Positions 26,434 through 42,235 of a stretch of DNA of 64,000 bases are shown one piece after another. Where the stretch lies: the NCBI GenBank assembly GCA_963921795.1, contig OY997652.1, positions 18,019,940-18,083,939 on the forward strand, given 5' to 3'. The stretch's first letter is position 1. The number at the start of each line of letters is the position of its first letter. Under the pieces are notes generated by a model. It saw only the letters and a list, made by a program, of their open reading frames with translations, searched no databases and was not told the origin of the DNA. The position numbers and the translations under genes are program-made. Source of the stretch: Nannobrachium achirus (Eukaryota; Chordata; Actinopteri; Myctophiformes; Myctophidae).

Positions 26434-26638
26434 GATAGAGACAGGGAGACACTACTAGCAATGATTACTCAGAATATACAGTATAGTCTAATAGACCCCC
26501 AGGAGTGGTTATAATGTGCAAATGTCTTGTGTGTTTTTGGTTTCTTCCTGAAGGCTGAAAGCCTTTGAGTCAAAAAGGTCCAATTGAAATACAGCGCTTT
26601 AATGACATCATATGAAACCATCTCCTCCCCTTTTTACC

Positions 26639-27519
26639 ATAGAGACACACGGGCGCCTACAAATTCACGCCCCCTATTGTGACAGCGGCCCCACTACGGG
26701 TAAGGAAGAACGGTGCACTGCAGCTGCCAATGCAATCCCAATGAGAGGCATCGTGAAATATCATAATTTCAGTGGTTGACTACTGAGGCCATAGCGATTT
26801 TTTTTGTTCTAATAAAGTGTCCCATGAGTTTAATTTTGCCTTTTTAAAGTGGCATATCTGTCTTCTTGATACACTTGCTACGATATACTTTAATATACTT
26901 CAACTGTGAGTCAAAAGTGCTAGCATTGGAAATCTTAAGTTTAGGTGGTCGCATGGTACACACGTCATGGACGCATCCCTTGAGGTTTTCAATACCCAGA
27001 TACGCTTGTCTCTCATGTATAATTAGGTTGTTTATTTTTGGAACATGATCGCATCTCGCTTCTTCCAAACGGAGTCTTGCAGGTTATTTTTGGATTAATA
27101 CTAACCTGGAGAATCCACTCTGTAGTTGAAAAAGTCGGGATCTTCAAAGTCGGCGCTCATAAACACACAGCAGTAAAGACAGTGATGTCACTGAAAAGCG
27201 ACTGTGTCTGCCGTCTCCCCTCTTCTCTGTTAACATTATGGGTAACGCATAAAGTGGCAAATTAAACGTGACACACATCATGTATTTAGCAAACAAGAAG
27301 ATATGTTGTCAGGGTCAGGCCATACATTTGAAAACATATTTTTATTTAAATCAATATAGTCTTCAGTTCGTGTAGGATTATTTTAATATTAGGCTAACCA
27401 CAGTTGTATTGCAATGACTTTCTATGGGCTGGCTTGCAGTTCACCGTTCTCCCTTACCCGAAGCGGGGCCGCTGTTTCAATTGTGGGCGTGAATTTGTAG
27501 GCGCCCGTGTGTCTCTATA
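26639..27519. repeat. Inverted repeat pair with ~80-bp arms
   Basis: 26639-26716 and 27438-27519 pair through ACACACGGGCGCCTACAAAT, CAGCGGCCCC and GAACGGTG. The ~720 bp between them has no coding frame. Possibly the ends of an unclassified transposon; no target duplication found. Confidence 0.7.
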
Positions 27520-28697
27520 CAGCAACGCTGTGGGTGTGGCTAACTTCATCTGGGTCACCACCCACCTAAAGTATCAATTTAGTTGATTTGCATTCAGATT
27601 ATACATGTTTTGCATCGATAGGTTCCTATATAAATATAAACCAAATAAATGGTTAAAAAAAGTTTCAATTATTAACTGCGTGAAATAATGAAATGAAACT
27701 AATTGACAGTTGCACCCATACAGTATATTTCCCTGCCTTTTGTTTCTATTGAATACAAAATGATTTAGCAATCTACAGCAATCTGATTGTTTCCTTGAGC
27801 CATATGATACAATCATGAATCCTATATTTGACCTTAGCGTAAAGCATTGATTGAATTTTTGAGGATACAGGATTATTGGCTGCACAATAAAAGCTCTCGA
27901 CTTGTAGGTGGCTACAGAATTTGATTAAATGGGGTTCAGACTGTGTTGTGTAGTGGGCTGCAGAGCAGCGAGTGCTGCTCTTTCACAGAAACAGCCTAGG
28001 TCATGGATAATGGATTTATTTTTGTCTTCTTTTGGCAGCAGGTTGTACTTGGACTGGACATCTTGGCATGAACTACTCATGCGTTTGCTTCTTCCCGCAC
28101 AAAAGTATGACCTTGGGCCTAGAGTAGACCATTAGCCCTTGAGAATCTTGTCTACCTCTAAAGTCAATTATGTACCAGTAATGCATTATGTTGTGTAGCC
28201 TTCCCCAGACAATCAGTCATTGTCTGCACAAACGGGTTGCGCTGCGCAGCTCATTCTACTCATCTCCCATTCCATTACAATGCAACTGAGGTGGGTTTAT
28301 AAGGCCATTCATGCTACCAAGAAGGTGACCTCCAGAGACACTGTAGCTAGGGATCCCCGTGTTTATTTACAATTACACTAGATCAGAGACATCCACTGTA
28401 GCATCCAGGTGCAGGACAAACAAAAGATCAACATAGCCTGAAGAAAACCATAGTATGTGGGTCAGACATGATCGAAATGTTGAACATCGGGAGCATAATA
28501 TTAGCAGTGCATTGTGACATTGTCATTCAAATGTGGGCTGTTTATAATGAGCGGTGTTCGTATCAGAATTTCCATTTTCAACATTCCTCTCAATTAGTGT
28601 TCTTTATTATATTTCAGCGAAGGATGTCCTACAGTATATTTATCTCTGCTCTTCTTGAGAGATTCTATATTAGCCTTTTATTGAAAGTGAATGTCTT
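27520..28697. other. Non-coding, nothing recognised
   Basis: No supported feature. Confidence 0.5.
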
Positions 28698-29075
<378 letters not shown>

Positions 29076-29111
29076 CATTCATCTTCTATATGGATGTGAA
29101 ATCTATCTTTA

Positions 29112-29113
29112 CC

Positions 29114-29146
<33 letters not shown>

Positions 29147-29190
29147 TTTATTAGCAGTTTGGATAGGGAATATATGACAGTACAATTTGG
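29112..29190. repeat. (GATT)n plus ACTTTATTA repeat
   Basis: Seven GATT units run into GAATACTTTATTAGCAG. A similar (GATT)n plus GCTTTATTA arrangement occurs at 50482-50530, so this is a dispersed repeat. Confidence 0.7.
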
Positions 29191-29239
29191 ATACACGGTC
29201 TACTTAAACACATGAGTAATACCAGTGAAATATGGTGAA

Positions 29240-29588
29240 TATATGAACAAAGCAAATACTGGAGTACTTGCTTTGTTCAAAAGTACACATTACAAAGTAC
29301 ACTTTCTTTTCAATCAATGCATTGCTGTATTAAAATGTTGACATTTACCCCAAAACGTGTTTCCAGAAATCCTCCAAAACAACATGAATACTAGTGGAAA
29401 TACCAGATTTACAAGCTCACAACACATGTACCTTTACTTAGAAATGTATTGTAGTCGAAAATGCAATATTTTCCTTTGAAATGTAGCGGAGTGAAAGTCA
29501 TAAATATCCCCAAATACAAATACTCAAGTAAAGTACAGATACTCAAAATTGTATACAGTAATCGTACCTAGCTACTGTCCACCACTGA
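29240..29588 (-). mobile_element. hAT-like element fragment (CAGTGGTGGACAGTA end)
   Basis: The minus strand begins CAGTGGTGGACAGTAGCTAG at about 29587 and continues with GTACTTTACTTGAGTA-like motifs. It is related to the 4237-4492 element by terminal sequence. The far end is unclear and merges with half of a hairpin-family arm near 29407 (GATTTACAAGCTCACAAC). Confidence 0.6.
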
Positions 29589-30672
29589 CAATCGCCTAGT
29601 AGGATGGGAGAATGACAGTGACGAAAGGAGATTATTTAGTGTTAAGAGTCTAGTCACAACTGTCCTTTGAGGGGCCAAATCAATACCTTTTCTGTGACCA
29701 ATTTTACACTTCTTTGGGTCCGTTGCTTCTGGATTAATGGAGCTTTTCTCTTCACAGAGGATTCATAGACTGCCAAATCCTTTGATGGGAATAGTGAAAC
29801 AGTGTGTTTGATGATCCAAAGCACTTGTCATCTGTCTGTTATCCTCTCAGTTTCATTAAGCGTTTGATAAAGAACATCTAAGTTGTGGAAGAATAACCTG
29901 AAGATGGCCAAATCTTGACTTCAAACATCATCAAGTTGCTAGTTTATGTGCAATTGTAACTTATTCTTATGTGAATGTGTGAATAAATGTATTATTTGAT
30001 GTGGAAATATAGTTGCCCCATGCTGTTAAATAATTTACAAATCAAGTAATACATTGGAAAAGCATATTACTTTCCCTTCGCTGCTAAATCATTTATAGGG
30101 TTTACATTTGTGCTGTTAAAAACTTTCCTTTCGAGAAGTTGTGGAACAAACCAAAGTCTGTCTCTTTAAGCACTGAACAGCTCAAGGGCTCTTTGAGAGG
30201 AGTTGCTGAAGGTGTAGAGAGCTTTGCACATCCACCTTCACCATCTGCCCCCCCAAAATCTGTCTATCTGGCCTGGACATTTGAACTCATGACCTCCCAC
30301 TTTCAAATGACAGTGTTTGTTGATAGTGCAACTCAGTAGAATTTACAGGGAAATATGTCTTTGTCATCCATTATATAATTTTAGAGACAAGTCAGTCAGT
30401 CAGTCAGTCAGTAGGTCAGTCACAATGCATTTCCACCTTTATCTCTTCAGCAACTGATCCCAATTTTCACATGGCATTGGCCATTAGCATTATACAGACG
30501 CTGACGGAGCCCGATTTCCATTTTTACCAAATTCAAGCTATTAATTAGCGTTTTTAGACCACTTCTGTTCAACACAACTTCAGCCTGTTGTCAGGGCAAC
30601 GGTCCGTTCCTCCAGGCCATGGGATCTGTAACCCCACACCCACCAATCTCACAGTTAGGAATGTTGCAGTGT

Positions 30673-30675
<3 letters not shown>
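29589..30675. other. Non-coding; small (CAGT)n at 30391-30420
   Basis: No gene or element recognised besides a short imperfect CAGT tetranucleotide run. Confidence 0.5.

Positions 30676-30765
<90 letters not shown>
30676..30765. repeat. (CT)n microsatellite
   Basis: About 90 bp of pure CT. Frames across it encode Ser-Leu or Arg-Glu repeats and are not genes. Confidence 0.97.
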
Positions 30766-30767
<2 letters not shown>

Positions 30768-31004
30768 GTGGTTTGCCTGCATGCACGGCACGGGTCACTC
30801 ATGCACCGGGTGCATTTGATGTGTGTCTTATCTTCCGACAGGTATGGCAAAATCCTCCATGGGCTGCTCCTTACATTATGATGCCCCCACATATTCTCAC
30901 GCACGCACCAGTTACAGTTACTTTCTCCATAACCCACACTCTGCACATATATTGGAGCACATATCTTCAAACGGGTAAGGTCTAGTTGTAAGTAATTACA
31001 GGAC

Positions 31005-31075
31005 AGACGGACGGACGGACGGACGGACGGACGGACGGACGGACGGACGGACGGACGGACGGACGGACGGACGGA
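31005..31075. repeat. (GGAC)n microsatellite
   Basis: About 17 pure tetramer units. Confidence 0.97.
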
Positions 31076-33339
31076 AGATTTGTCCACCGTGTGAACATTT
31101 AGGTCAGAGCTAGTTTACTTGTCCTGGAAATGTCAAAAGAAAGAGCTTAACGTGAATTGGCATAGCATTGACTACAGGCAATAAGTGAAAGGCCTTGTCA
31201 TGTCATGGTACACCGAATATTTTAGATGACTGAAACAGAGGGTACTCAAAATGTAAAAAAATAAAATATTATATATAATAATAATATATTTATTTGACAA
31301 ATTATGCAATACAAAAGTGAGAAGATAGTTTTCAATATTTAGCAGAAGATTATATATCACGTAAACTATTGCATGAGGGAATTCAGGTAACTGAGCTTGA
31401 TGGAGGGGAGGTTAATGCATCAATAATCTCCATGGAGATTCCCCATGTGTAATATCCTCCAAGTGAAAATCGGTCCAATTTCCTTATTCCATGTAACTCA
31501 CCCTCTAATACACCCACAATTTCATGGAAATTATAGGGATTGCTGCCTTTTGAAATGTAAATTAACTATGCAGATTTGGGACGAATCAAAGTCTGGCTCC
31601 CTCGTTGACACAGAGTGAAATAAGCGCTAGGCCTTTATCCATTACGACTGTGCCATTTGCAGACTCCAGACTCCAGACTCATCAAGGATGGGGTACAACT
31701 CCAGAAATATTTTATGGGGGAGGTAATGGTCACAGACTAGAGAGTTATTTGTTAGTTACAGTTGATAGCTATGATATGGAAACCACATTATACATGCACA
31801 AGTTGTTCCTCTAAAAGGCAACATGGTTGAAGGAAAGCAAGACAACTCCCTCTGCTACAACTGATCACACAAATACACATGTTGTTAGAAATGGCCTCAA
31901 CTGGAAATACTAACCAAAGAATACAAACCGTGCTTAAATATTCTAGAATTCTGTGAAAAATGATGAGCATGCCATTATTGTGATAGGTAATATACAGTAT
32001 GCATTGCATACACGCAAACATTTTATCTGAGTGAATTGATTATTACAGTTGGTCTGTAGTGACATTATCTTCATTAAGGTTTATTTCATAATGATCTTGT
32101 ATTAACAGACCTATTAAAGCTAAGCAATTAAAAACAAACTAAGAAATAAATACACAGCATGTACCATGTGCTCTCTGTATGAAACAAACATAGATTGTGG
32201 TCATTCCTCTGTGCAAGGAGGCTTGCTGTTTTTGTGAAATCATGATCCAGAGTTTGTATGCAGTCAGAATTCGAATTACTAAAATCTTTCCTAATGAATG
32301 TCTTGTGATTAATTTAGTAGGGTGCACAACCTGTGATAGTTGGATCGCTGTCTCTGTGACAATTGATATTCCAATCATGTCACTGCATGGCTCCTTCCAG
32401 TGCCAGCTCAGATGCAGAGATTTTCAGAATACAATAACTCAAATCTATCAATAGATAGGGTGTGTGAGAAACCAACTATGGGAATGGTGCCAAGGATGGG
32501 TGTGTAGCGTAGTTCCGAAGTGTCATTAGTCTGACATTGTGTTTGCCCGTCTTTCCCCATTGACTAACACTATCTCTAACCCTAACCCTTATCACATGCT
32601 GGACTAATGGGATGTCGGACTATCAAAATGTCCTATGTCCTGTAAGTCGGTCTCTCTCTTTTTTTTTTTTTTTTTTTTTTCATTTATTAATGTTACCGTT
32701 GCTTCGCTTCGTTCAACAGCTTCTAAGGATAATGATGGATCACCATCAAAGCTATACTTTGGCCTTTCTGACCTCCACAGCACTCATCAAGGTTTGGAAA
32801 TGACCCAAGGAGCGCCGATGATTCTCAGTGGATTAGAACAGCTTGACAATAAATTGATCATCGGCTCTTCTCTATGTCAAAACAGCAGTCGGAGTGTCCA
32901 ATAAGTCCTTTGTAACACTAACGGTATGCTGGAAGTGGGTCAGGTAAAATCTGTCTCTGCACTAATGAAGTCCCTTAGCATTGTGCTTCGCATTCTGCAC
33001 AGTTTCAGTTACCAGGGTTAAACCAAAGATGGCAATTCCCAATAGTGCGTTGCTGAGGTGCTGCTCCAGCTGGGAGTTAGCAGACGCTATACTGTATCAT
33101 TCAGGGAGACAAGAAATGGCAGCTTACCATAAAGCCCCATTCATATTTCCTCATCATACGGTGGTGTTATGTTGCGTGCCTAAAATATACTGTAGCTATT
33201 TTTGCCGTGCAACACCATTGTGCAACAGAGCATAAATCAGGCAAAAAGGGCACCGTTTCTGGAAGCTAATCCCCCCTGCATGCAAGACAAGGCCTGTGAA
33301 GCCTGGTGAACAGGCGCAGAGGGCATGTGCTTACAGGAG
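31076..33339. other. Non-coding, low repeat content
   Basis: No gene recognised. Contains a T22 run at 32659-32680 and a two-unit CTAACCCTAACCC at about 32576. The rest looks single copy. Confidence 0.5.
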
Positions 33340-33530
33340 ATTAATATGGCAATCGTGACAAAAGACCAGCCTGTTCATGAGGAGTGTTTTAATAGCCCCA
33401 ATATATCTAAATCAGGCAGTTGCTGTCCGCTCATAAATCTTCCGCCGTCGATAGAACGGTTTCAAGTTTTAATTGGCAGGGCAGTATGGAGAGAATGTAA
33501 TCACCTGCAGGTCATGCAACCAAAACATTG
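33340..33530. other. Candidate conserved non-coding element
   Basis: Dense in motif-like words (GGAGATTAATATGGCAATCG, AATCAGGCAGTTGCTGTC, TTTTAATTGGCAGG, AATCACCTGCAGG) with mixed base composition and no repeat edges, unlike the surrounding sequence. Conservation cannot be tested here. Confidence 0.3.
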
Positions 33531-33567
33531 TTCACATCTTTGTGTGCTAAGTAGGCGATGTGATTAG

Positions 33568-33616
33568 CTCTGGTCCTTAGCGTTAGGAGACCTCCTTCTA
33601 ATGCTAAGGACCAGAG
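33568..33616. repeat. Short palindrome (22-bp arms)
   Basis: CTCTGGTCCTTAGCGTTAGG pairs with CTTCTAATGCTAAGGACCAG around a 4-base loop with two mismatches. It could be a small transposon relic or a cruciform. Confidence 0.75.
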
Positions 33617-34047
33617 TTAGTATTAGGTGAACAAATGATACAAATGGAGGAATTGAAAGTAAATGTATATTACATGAGTAGGACATTTTCTATGCAGAGG
33701 AATGAAGAGAGAATTTAAAATCATGGGCCTAGAATCGCAGATCTGTGTACACCCCTCCGCTCTCTGACAGCTATCAAAGTGATTGCTGCCATTGATACAT
33801 TCATTGATTACAGAGAGCACTAACGAGTACAGAACGAGTTTGACACTTTTATGGCCCAATCAATCAACCGAGCGCACAGCCCCCTTGAAGTTCAAAGGGA
33901 TCAATTAAGGGCCCCCCACAGACAGAAACGTCCCTACAAGGGATGAACGTTAACATAAACAAAACAGATAGTGAGCCAAAGTGATGTGTCTTTCTGCAGG
34001 AAAAACACCCCAGCATAATTATATAGCGGCTGATAAAGGGGGGGAAA

Positions 34048-34228
34048 TCACACCCAGTGTGAAGTGAGCGGCGCTATTTATGAGTTAATTTCATTAAGCG
34101 TCACGTGAGACTTTGCCAATGGGCTACACAGACCGACAGACATCAATTGACCAATGACATTCCAGACAGACACGGCACGGGACAAACATACAAAGCCAGT
34201 TAGCACCCCTCAAAATTAATAATGTGTG
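34048..34228 (+). other. Candidate conserved non-coding block, copy B
   Basis: Shares ordered islands with 11868-12005: CACACCCAGTGTGAAGTGAG, TTTATGAGTTAA, TTCATTAAG, GACACGG, CATACAAAGCCAG and TTAATAATG, with a ~45-bp insertion between. It lies in the least repetitive part of the window. Confidence 0.5.
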
Positions 34229-35389
34229 TGCGTATATATTACATTTAGGCTCAAAGTTATCTAGTTAACCTTTAAGTTAAAGAAAACTTTTTTGTCTCAT
34301 GCATAAATAATGCAGTTGTGTCAGCATGGCAGGCAGTTCTACCGGAACTAGAAAAGTGCTCACTTTTTATTTTTTCATGCTCAGGTGAGAGACATTTTTG
34401 GCAGGCACTGAAATGTTTGTAATTAACGCCTCCTCAACGGTGTGGACAAAAAGATTCAAAACAGTCATAAACAAAATAGCAGTTGAGTTGAGCAGTTGAG
34501 ACAGCCCGAAGACAGGCTGCCATATCCACAGGTCAAAGAAAGAAAGATGTGCACATACACCCATCATTAGAGATTCTTAATTGTTATTCATATGAATTTC
34601 TGGGTAAAGAAATGTTTCTAACCCAAACTACATGCTGACAGCGTGAAATTGGCAGTTTATTCACTGCTAGAATCCAGAGCCTCGGGCAAGCCTGTACTGT
34701 AGCTGACTGGATAATGCATCAAATTGCAATGTCCCAGGTTCAATTCCAGACGTGTGTGTGTGTGCGCACAGTATGAACATGTGTATGTACCATGTCCCGT
34801 CTAGCTGTGCTATACTCTACCATACAGATTGGTTAAAATATCATTTTATTTTTATTCACAAACATAAGTTATGGATTGCAGATGTATTTCAAACTATAAG
34901 TTATTATACATTATAAGTAAAAAAAAACGTACATTAGTAAAACTACAAATATACTGTAGTACATTGGATTTGTATTGAGCATTGAGCCGTGACATACTGC
35001 AGGTTGCTCATGCAAGATGTTTGTGGACTGGATACAAATCTCTAATCCGTGAGTTTGTCAGAGGGGTTAGGGGTCTACTTGCCAGATACTGAAATAGGAT
35101 GGATAACAGTGGCCAGCAACCTCTCAGAAACAGTCATTTGTCCACAAGCAGGTTCTTGAGATAACAGCTCAACCATAGTGAGTATAGGAACACAGGAATA
35201 AAGTTATATAAAAAAATATATTATTATAAAAATAATATATTAATTCAATGATATATCATACAATATTTGAGCATAACCTGACACAGAGAGGATGCCACAC
35301 AGACAATAGATGAATCACCTTTCTTTTAATCTAAAAAGACCAAACTAAAAGATTCCCAAAATACTTTATTTTATTATCATTATTTTTTA
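34229..35389. other. Non-coding, mostly nothing recognised
   Basis: Besides a tRNA-like segment at 34692-34752, no gene or repeat is evident. Confidence 0.5.
34692..34752 (+). mobile_element. tRNA-like segment (SINE head or tRNA pseudogene)
   Basis: TAGCTGACTGG (34700-34710) fits a pol III A box and GGTTCAATTCC (34738-34748) fits a B box, 27 bases apart. The acceptor stem does not pair well, so it is more likely a SINE head than a working tRNA. Confidence 0.35.
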
Positions 35390-35391
35390 CA

Positions 35392-35435
<44 letters not shown>

Positions 35436-35465
35436 CACACATGCACACACACACACACACACACA

Positions 35466-35503
<38 letters not shown>
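35390..35503. repeat. (ACGC)n then (AC)n microsatellite
   Basis: About 11 ACGC units pass into AC with one interruption at 35471. Confidence 0.95.
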
Positions 35504-35505
<2 letters not shown>

Positions 35506-36707
35506 TTTGATCTTGGTTTTGTTCATGACTGTTACTCCTGCCTGTAACCCTCTCCTGTTTCTCTGTTAGCTTGGTGGCAGGCCAAGACAGAACCTGGCTT
35601 GGATCTGTGGCTATCTGACTGAAACAGTCTGTGGATGGTGTGGCTAGGATCTTTGATAAACCTGCCAGTTTGTCCTGGATGGAAGCTCACATTCACTGCT
35701 GGGCTCAGCCGTCCTCTGCATTGCTTTGGGGTTGAGGTCAGCACAGTTCCCGAAGCCACGGACTGATGTGTTGGAAGCCATCCTCACCACCTGGTATCAT
35801 TCTGACAGAAAGGCCGGGATCCAGATACTGTACACATGCAGGCTAGGATTGAGTCCTAGGTTACGTCTGGAGGGAACTATGGTGTTAATCTATAAATAGC
35901 ATTCTCCCACTTAGAAGAAGTTCCTTTATTCAGGTAGGGGAGGGCAGTGTGTAGTGTTGTGACTATGGCATCGTGTGTGAATCGCATTTATCAGTGGTAG
36001 GCAAATTGGTATGGTATATCATATCAACACTAATACAACGCTAAACACTAATAATGCCAAGTTGTGCAGAAGAAATGGCGTAAAAACAACAAAAAACACC
36101 TAGTCCTCCTCCTTTTGTTCCTCCTCAGCTCCTCTTCTGAAAATGGCCAAACATTTGTCTATTTTCACCAAATGTTTGCCAATATACAGTAGACCCAGAA
36201 TAAGGACACAAGTTTTCATGCGGTGCGCTTGAACATTCACTCCCAAATCTTCCCTATCCTCCTGTCCACTGGCTCCAAAAAAGTATTTATACCAAGTACC
36301 AGTGGTATGAATTGATAAACAATATAAAATAAATCATGAAAGGTAAATTATTTATATCATAGATAATAGTTGATAAAGGGGGGGAAATGTGGAGAAAAAA
36401 AGAGATGGCAGAAATGTGGAGAACAAAAAGCGTGGCAGTGAAACTATACTTTCGTGGCCTACTGGCAAGTTGTAGAAGGAATTTGTCACACATTAGTCCA
36501 GCGGTTCTCAATATTAGCAGACACACAGGGGTGAAAATATGATCTTCCCCTTGCTTTCTGGGAATATTACCCCCTACATACTGTATTTAAATTACAATAT
36601 TGACATTAACCAAAACAAAACCTTATAGGTTTCTTCAAACAAGCGAAGTTACCAGCTTCTCACCCAGTCACAATATTTTCTCCTCCAATAATGATTTTTC
36701 AATGTTT
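35504..36707. other. Non-coding, nothing recognised
   Basis: No supported gene. Weak ORFs on the minus strand at 35532-35759 have no recognisable domain. Confidence 0.45.
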
Positions 36708-36713
36708 TTTATT
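36708..36713 (-). terminator. Candidate polyadenylation signal AATAAA
   Basis: AATAAA on the minus strand, about 320 bases downstream of the SERCA stop codon. It is the first canonical hexamer I see after the stop. The 3' UTR would then include the long TG tract. Functional use is inferred only. Confidence 0.4.
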
Positions 36714-36835
36714 TAAAAATCTAATATTACATATATTTTCTGTGGTTAATTTAATATTCATTATGTTTCATTTGTTAAACGTCCTCCTCCTTCACGTCAT
36801 ACACAAGCAACTTTTACACAAACACATGCAAACAC

Positions 36836-36836
<1 letters not shown>

Positions 36837-36925
<89 letters not shown>
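36837..36925. repeat. (AC)n microsatellite in putative SERCA 3' UTR
   Basis: About 88 bp of pure AC (TG in the sense of the gene), 110 bp downstream of the stop codon. Confidence 0.97.
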
Positions 36926-36929
<4 letters not shown>

Positions 36930-37036
36930 GTTATGTAGTTATGCACAAGTAGAAAGGTGGCCAGGGTAGAAAACAGATGGGAGTGGAAAGTGGGAGAAGA
37001 TGGAAAAGTCCAAATACAGTATACTCAAGTAGTCAG

Positions 37037-40159
<3,123 letters not shown>

Positions 40160-40361
40160 TTATAATTTTGACTCTGGTGAATGACAGAACTGAGAATAAT
40201 CCTTTATGAGACCTGGACCCCACTGCCCACTGCCAGTATGTGGCCTGTGCAGGTTTTGGTCACGCTGTAACTGACGAAGACAGGATAACTTAGCAGCCTG
40301 AATACTTGAAGGCTTTGCTATAGCTAGCTATAAAATGTATTCCTCTAGAACAACAATACCG

Positions 40362-40449
40362 CAGCTGAGGGACATCTGTCTAAGTGAGTCTTATTTTAGA
40401 CAACGTGTGTTTTAAATTGCAGCCTGCTAGTTTGTCTCTCCATATTTGG
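40362..40449 (-). promoter_or_regulatory. CArG box and E-boxes upstream of SERCA
   Basis: A perfect CC(A/T)6GG CArG box (SRF-type site) is at 40440-40449, and E-boxes CAGCTG (40362-40367) and CATCTG (40373-40378) lie 60-90 bp nearer the start codon. These are typical of muscle-gene control regions, but each could occur by chance. Confidence 0.4.
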
Positions 40450-40613
40450 GCAGGACTGATGACGTATGTGAATGTAAAGAATGTAAAGCAAACATCAAAC
40501 CTGCTTTATATCTAAACTAGACTGCACTCGGTCGAGGTGCCAAATCATAGCCAAATATGTCTGGTAATTTGTGTCGCTTTCCAAAGACTCGAGGTTGCCG
40601 ACTTGCGCCTTGT

Positions 40614-40674
40614 TATTTATATCAGGTGACACTTGTTGGTGGCGACGTCATCGAGAACGCTGCTCCCTCATTGG
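40614..40674 (-). promoter_or_regulatory. Candidate SERCA core promoter (CCAAT, CRE-like, E-box, TATA)
   Basis: In the gene's direction: CCAAT (40674-40670), TGACGTCG (40650-40643, 7/8 of a CRE), CACCTG E-box (40628-40623), TATAAATA (40621-40614). Order and spacing fit a TATA promoter with transcription starting near 40590, about 450 bases before the ATG. Several ATGs lie in between, so a spliced 5' UTR is possible. A second ATATAAAG is at 40504-40511. Confidence 0.5.
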
Positions 40675-41294
40675 CTAAGGGCCCAGCCTTTGTACTGTCA
40701 GGCACATACCCACCCACAGACAGCACTCATCACCCTACTTGCACAGTCTGCTGGTGCAAATAATAATATAATATACTGTTGCATTTGTGAACACACAAAC
40801 AACATACTGTACATCTATGTAAGAACATATTGTAGCATCTGTGAACAAGTAGCCACAAAACCAGACAAGAAAAGTGTGGGTTTCAGGAGGACAGGACTCA
40901 CAAGCCAAGGGCTTTGGGGTTTGGTTTGATTGGCTAGATCTCAATGACCTCTGCCACCGGACAGGAGTCCAGTTAAAATGGGAAGAAACTTCACACAAGC
41001 TTCTGATGGATTAATTACGGACCCTGTGGCTGTGGAGGCGACTTGGAGGACATTGGCTTACAGAAAAACACTGCTAGAAGGGTTCTGCTCAACATGAAAC
41101 AAACTGAGGCCAGACAACACTGGTGTGGATTTTCGATTGCAGGGAAAGTTATAGCCTCTGTTGGTTTTGCTGTCTCACATTCTAAAAAATAAAAATCTGT
41201 TATCTATTTAACCATCATGATTCTGCAACATGTGTACCTCACGTTATTTAATGCAAACAGCGACACACGCGTGCGCTCGCACGCACGCTCACAC
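40675..41294. other. Non-coding upstream of SERCA
   Basis: No gene. A short run of CACGC-type repeats is at 41265-41290. Confidence 0.5.
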
Positions 41295-41487
41295 AAGGCT
41301 GGGCGATACTAGGAAAACCTTTGATATTCGATAACGTTGTTGAATACCTCGATATCGATATTACTCATGACTAGCCCTTACCCGTTCAAAGAGCCCCCCC
41401 CCCCCCCCCGTCTTCGTCGATATGTACTGTATACCTCGCATGTTGATACCTCGATATCGATACATTTTCGATATATTGCCCAGCCTT
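41295..41487. mobile_element. hAT-like miniature element (AAGGCTGGGCGATA ends)
   Basis: AAGGCTGGGCGATA at the left matches TATTGCCCAGCCTT at the right with one mismatch, and the interior is rich in CGATATCGATA. The flanks share TCACAC, an imperfect target duplication. A C-homopolymer (41394-41409) sits inside. Confidence 0.75.
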
Positions 41488-41744
41488 ATCACACACCATT
41501 TTCACTAGTAAGTATGTAGGCTAGTTAATAGATCTTGCTATTAGCCCTCTTGTCTTCGGTAGCACAACCAAGGGTTCACACTTGTTGTTTTATATTTTTA
41601 TATTTTTTTCATAATAACCTGCCATCTTTTCCATTCCCACTACAGTATAAAGAGAATTTGTCTCTAATTAATCTTTTGACAGCTCTAGTATAAACATTAA
41701 AAAATATTACTAGAATGATTTAATTGTACTCAGGGGCGTCACAA

Positions 41745-41768
41745 GGGGGGGGGGGGGGGGGGGGGGGG
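41745..41768. repeat. G24 homopolymer
   Basis: 24 consecutive G. Length is likely unreliable in assembly. Confidence 0.9.
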
Positions 41769-41832
41769 AAGTGGGACTGAGTTACTAGGGCCCAAGGTGG
41801 TGGGGCCTTAATTATTTCATACTTTAGCTATT

Positions 41833-42084
41833 GAAAAATAGCAGATATACCGGTACAAGCTCACATCACGGCACCGAGTGCCCGCTGTGAGCTTGTAGAT
41901 CTGCTATTTTTGAAAAGTCGTATAAATGTGTGCAAATCTTATTATGTATTTTTTAAGCGAACATTTGTAACTCAAATTTTGCTTCTGGGGGGGTCCCTGG
42001 AACTAAATATTTTGAGATGGGGGTCCGTGGCCAAATACCAATAATTTTGGGGGTCCTTCACATGAAAAAGTTTGGGCACCACTG
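41833..42084. repeat. Hairpin-family element (copy 3)
   Basis: Hairpin 41833-41911 with outer stem AAAAATAGCAGAT, then body (GGGGGGGTCCCTGGAACTA, GGGGGTCCGTGGCC, GGGGGTCCTTCACATG) and end GGGCACCACTG. Confidence 0.85.
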
Positions 42085-42163
42085 ACACAGAAACATAGTG
42101 TTTTCAAAAAACCTTAGAAGAATTTGAAATATTCAAAGACTTGCACATAATTCACGATTTTTC

Positions 42164-42235
42164 AAAAATAGCAGATCTACAAGCTCGCAGCGTGGCACTC
42201 GGTGTCACGCTGTGAGCTTGAATATCTGCTATTGT
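42164..42235. repeat. Hairpin-family unit (copy 4)
   Basis: AAAAATAGCAGATCTACAAG with an apex of GCTCGCAGCGTGGCAC against GTCACGCTGTGAGC. It lies ~80 bp after copy 3, as copy 8 follows copy 7. Confidence 0.85.

Noticed and set aside
33568..33616. microRNA precursor
   Set aside because: Arms are only about 22 bp with a 4-base loop, too short for a typical pre-miRNA; more like a small palindrome.
34692..34752. Functional tRNA gene
   Set aside because: A and B boxes are present but the acceptor and anticodon stems do not form properly.
34029..36387. Identical 18-mer TGATAAAGGGGGGGAAAT at 34030 and 36371
   Set aside because: Short, G-run containing, and no similarity extends beyond it.
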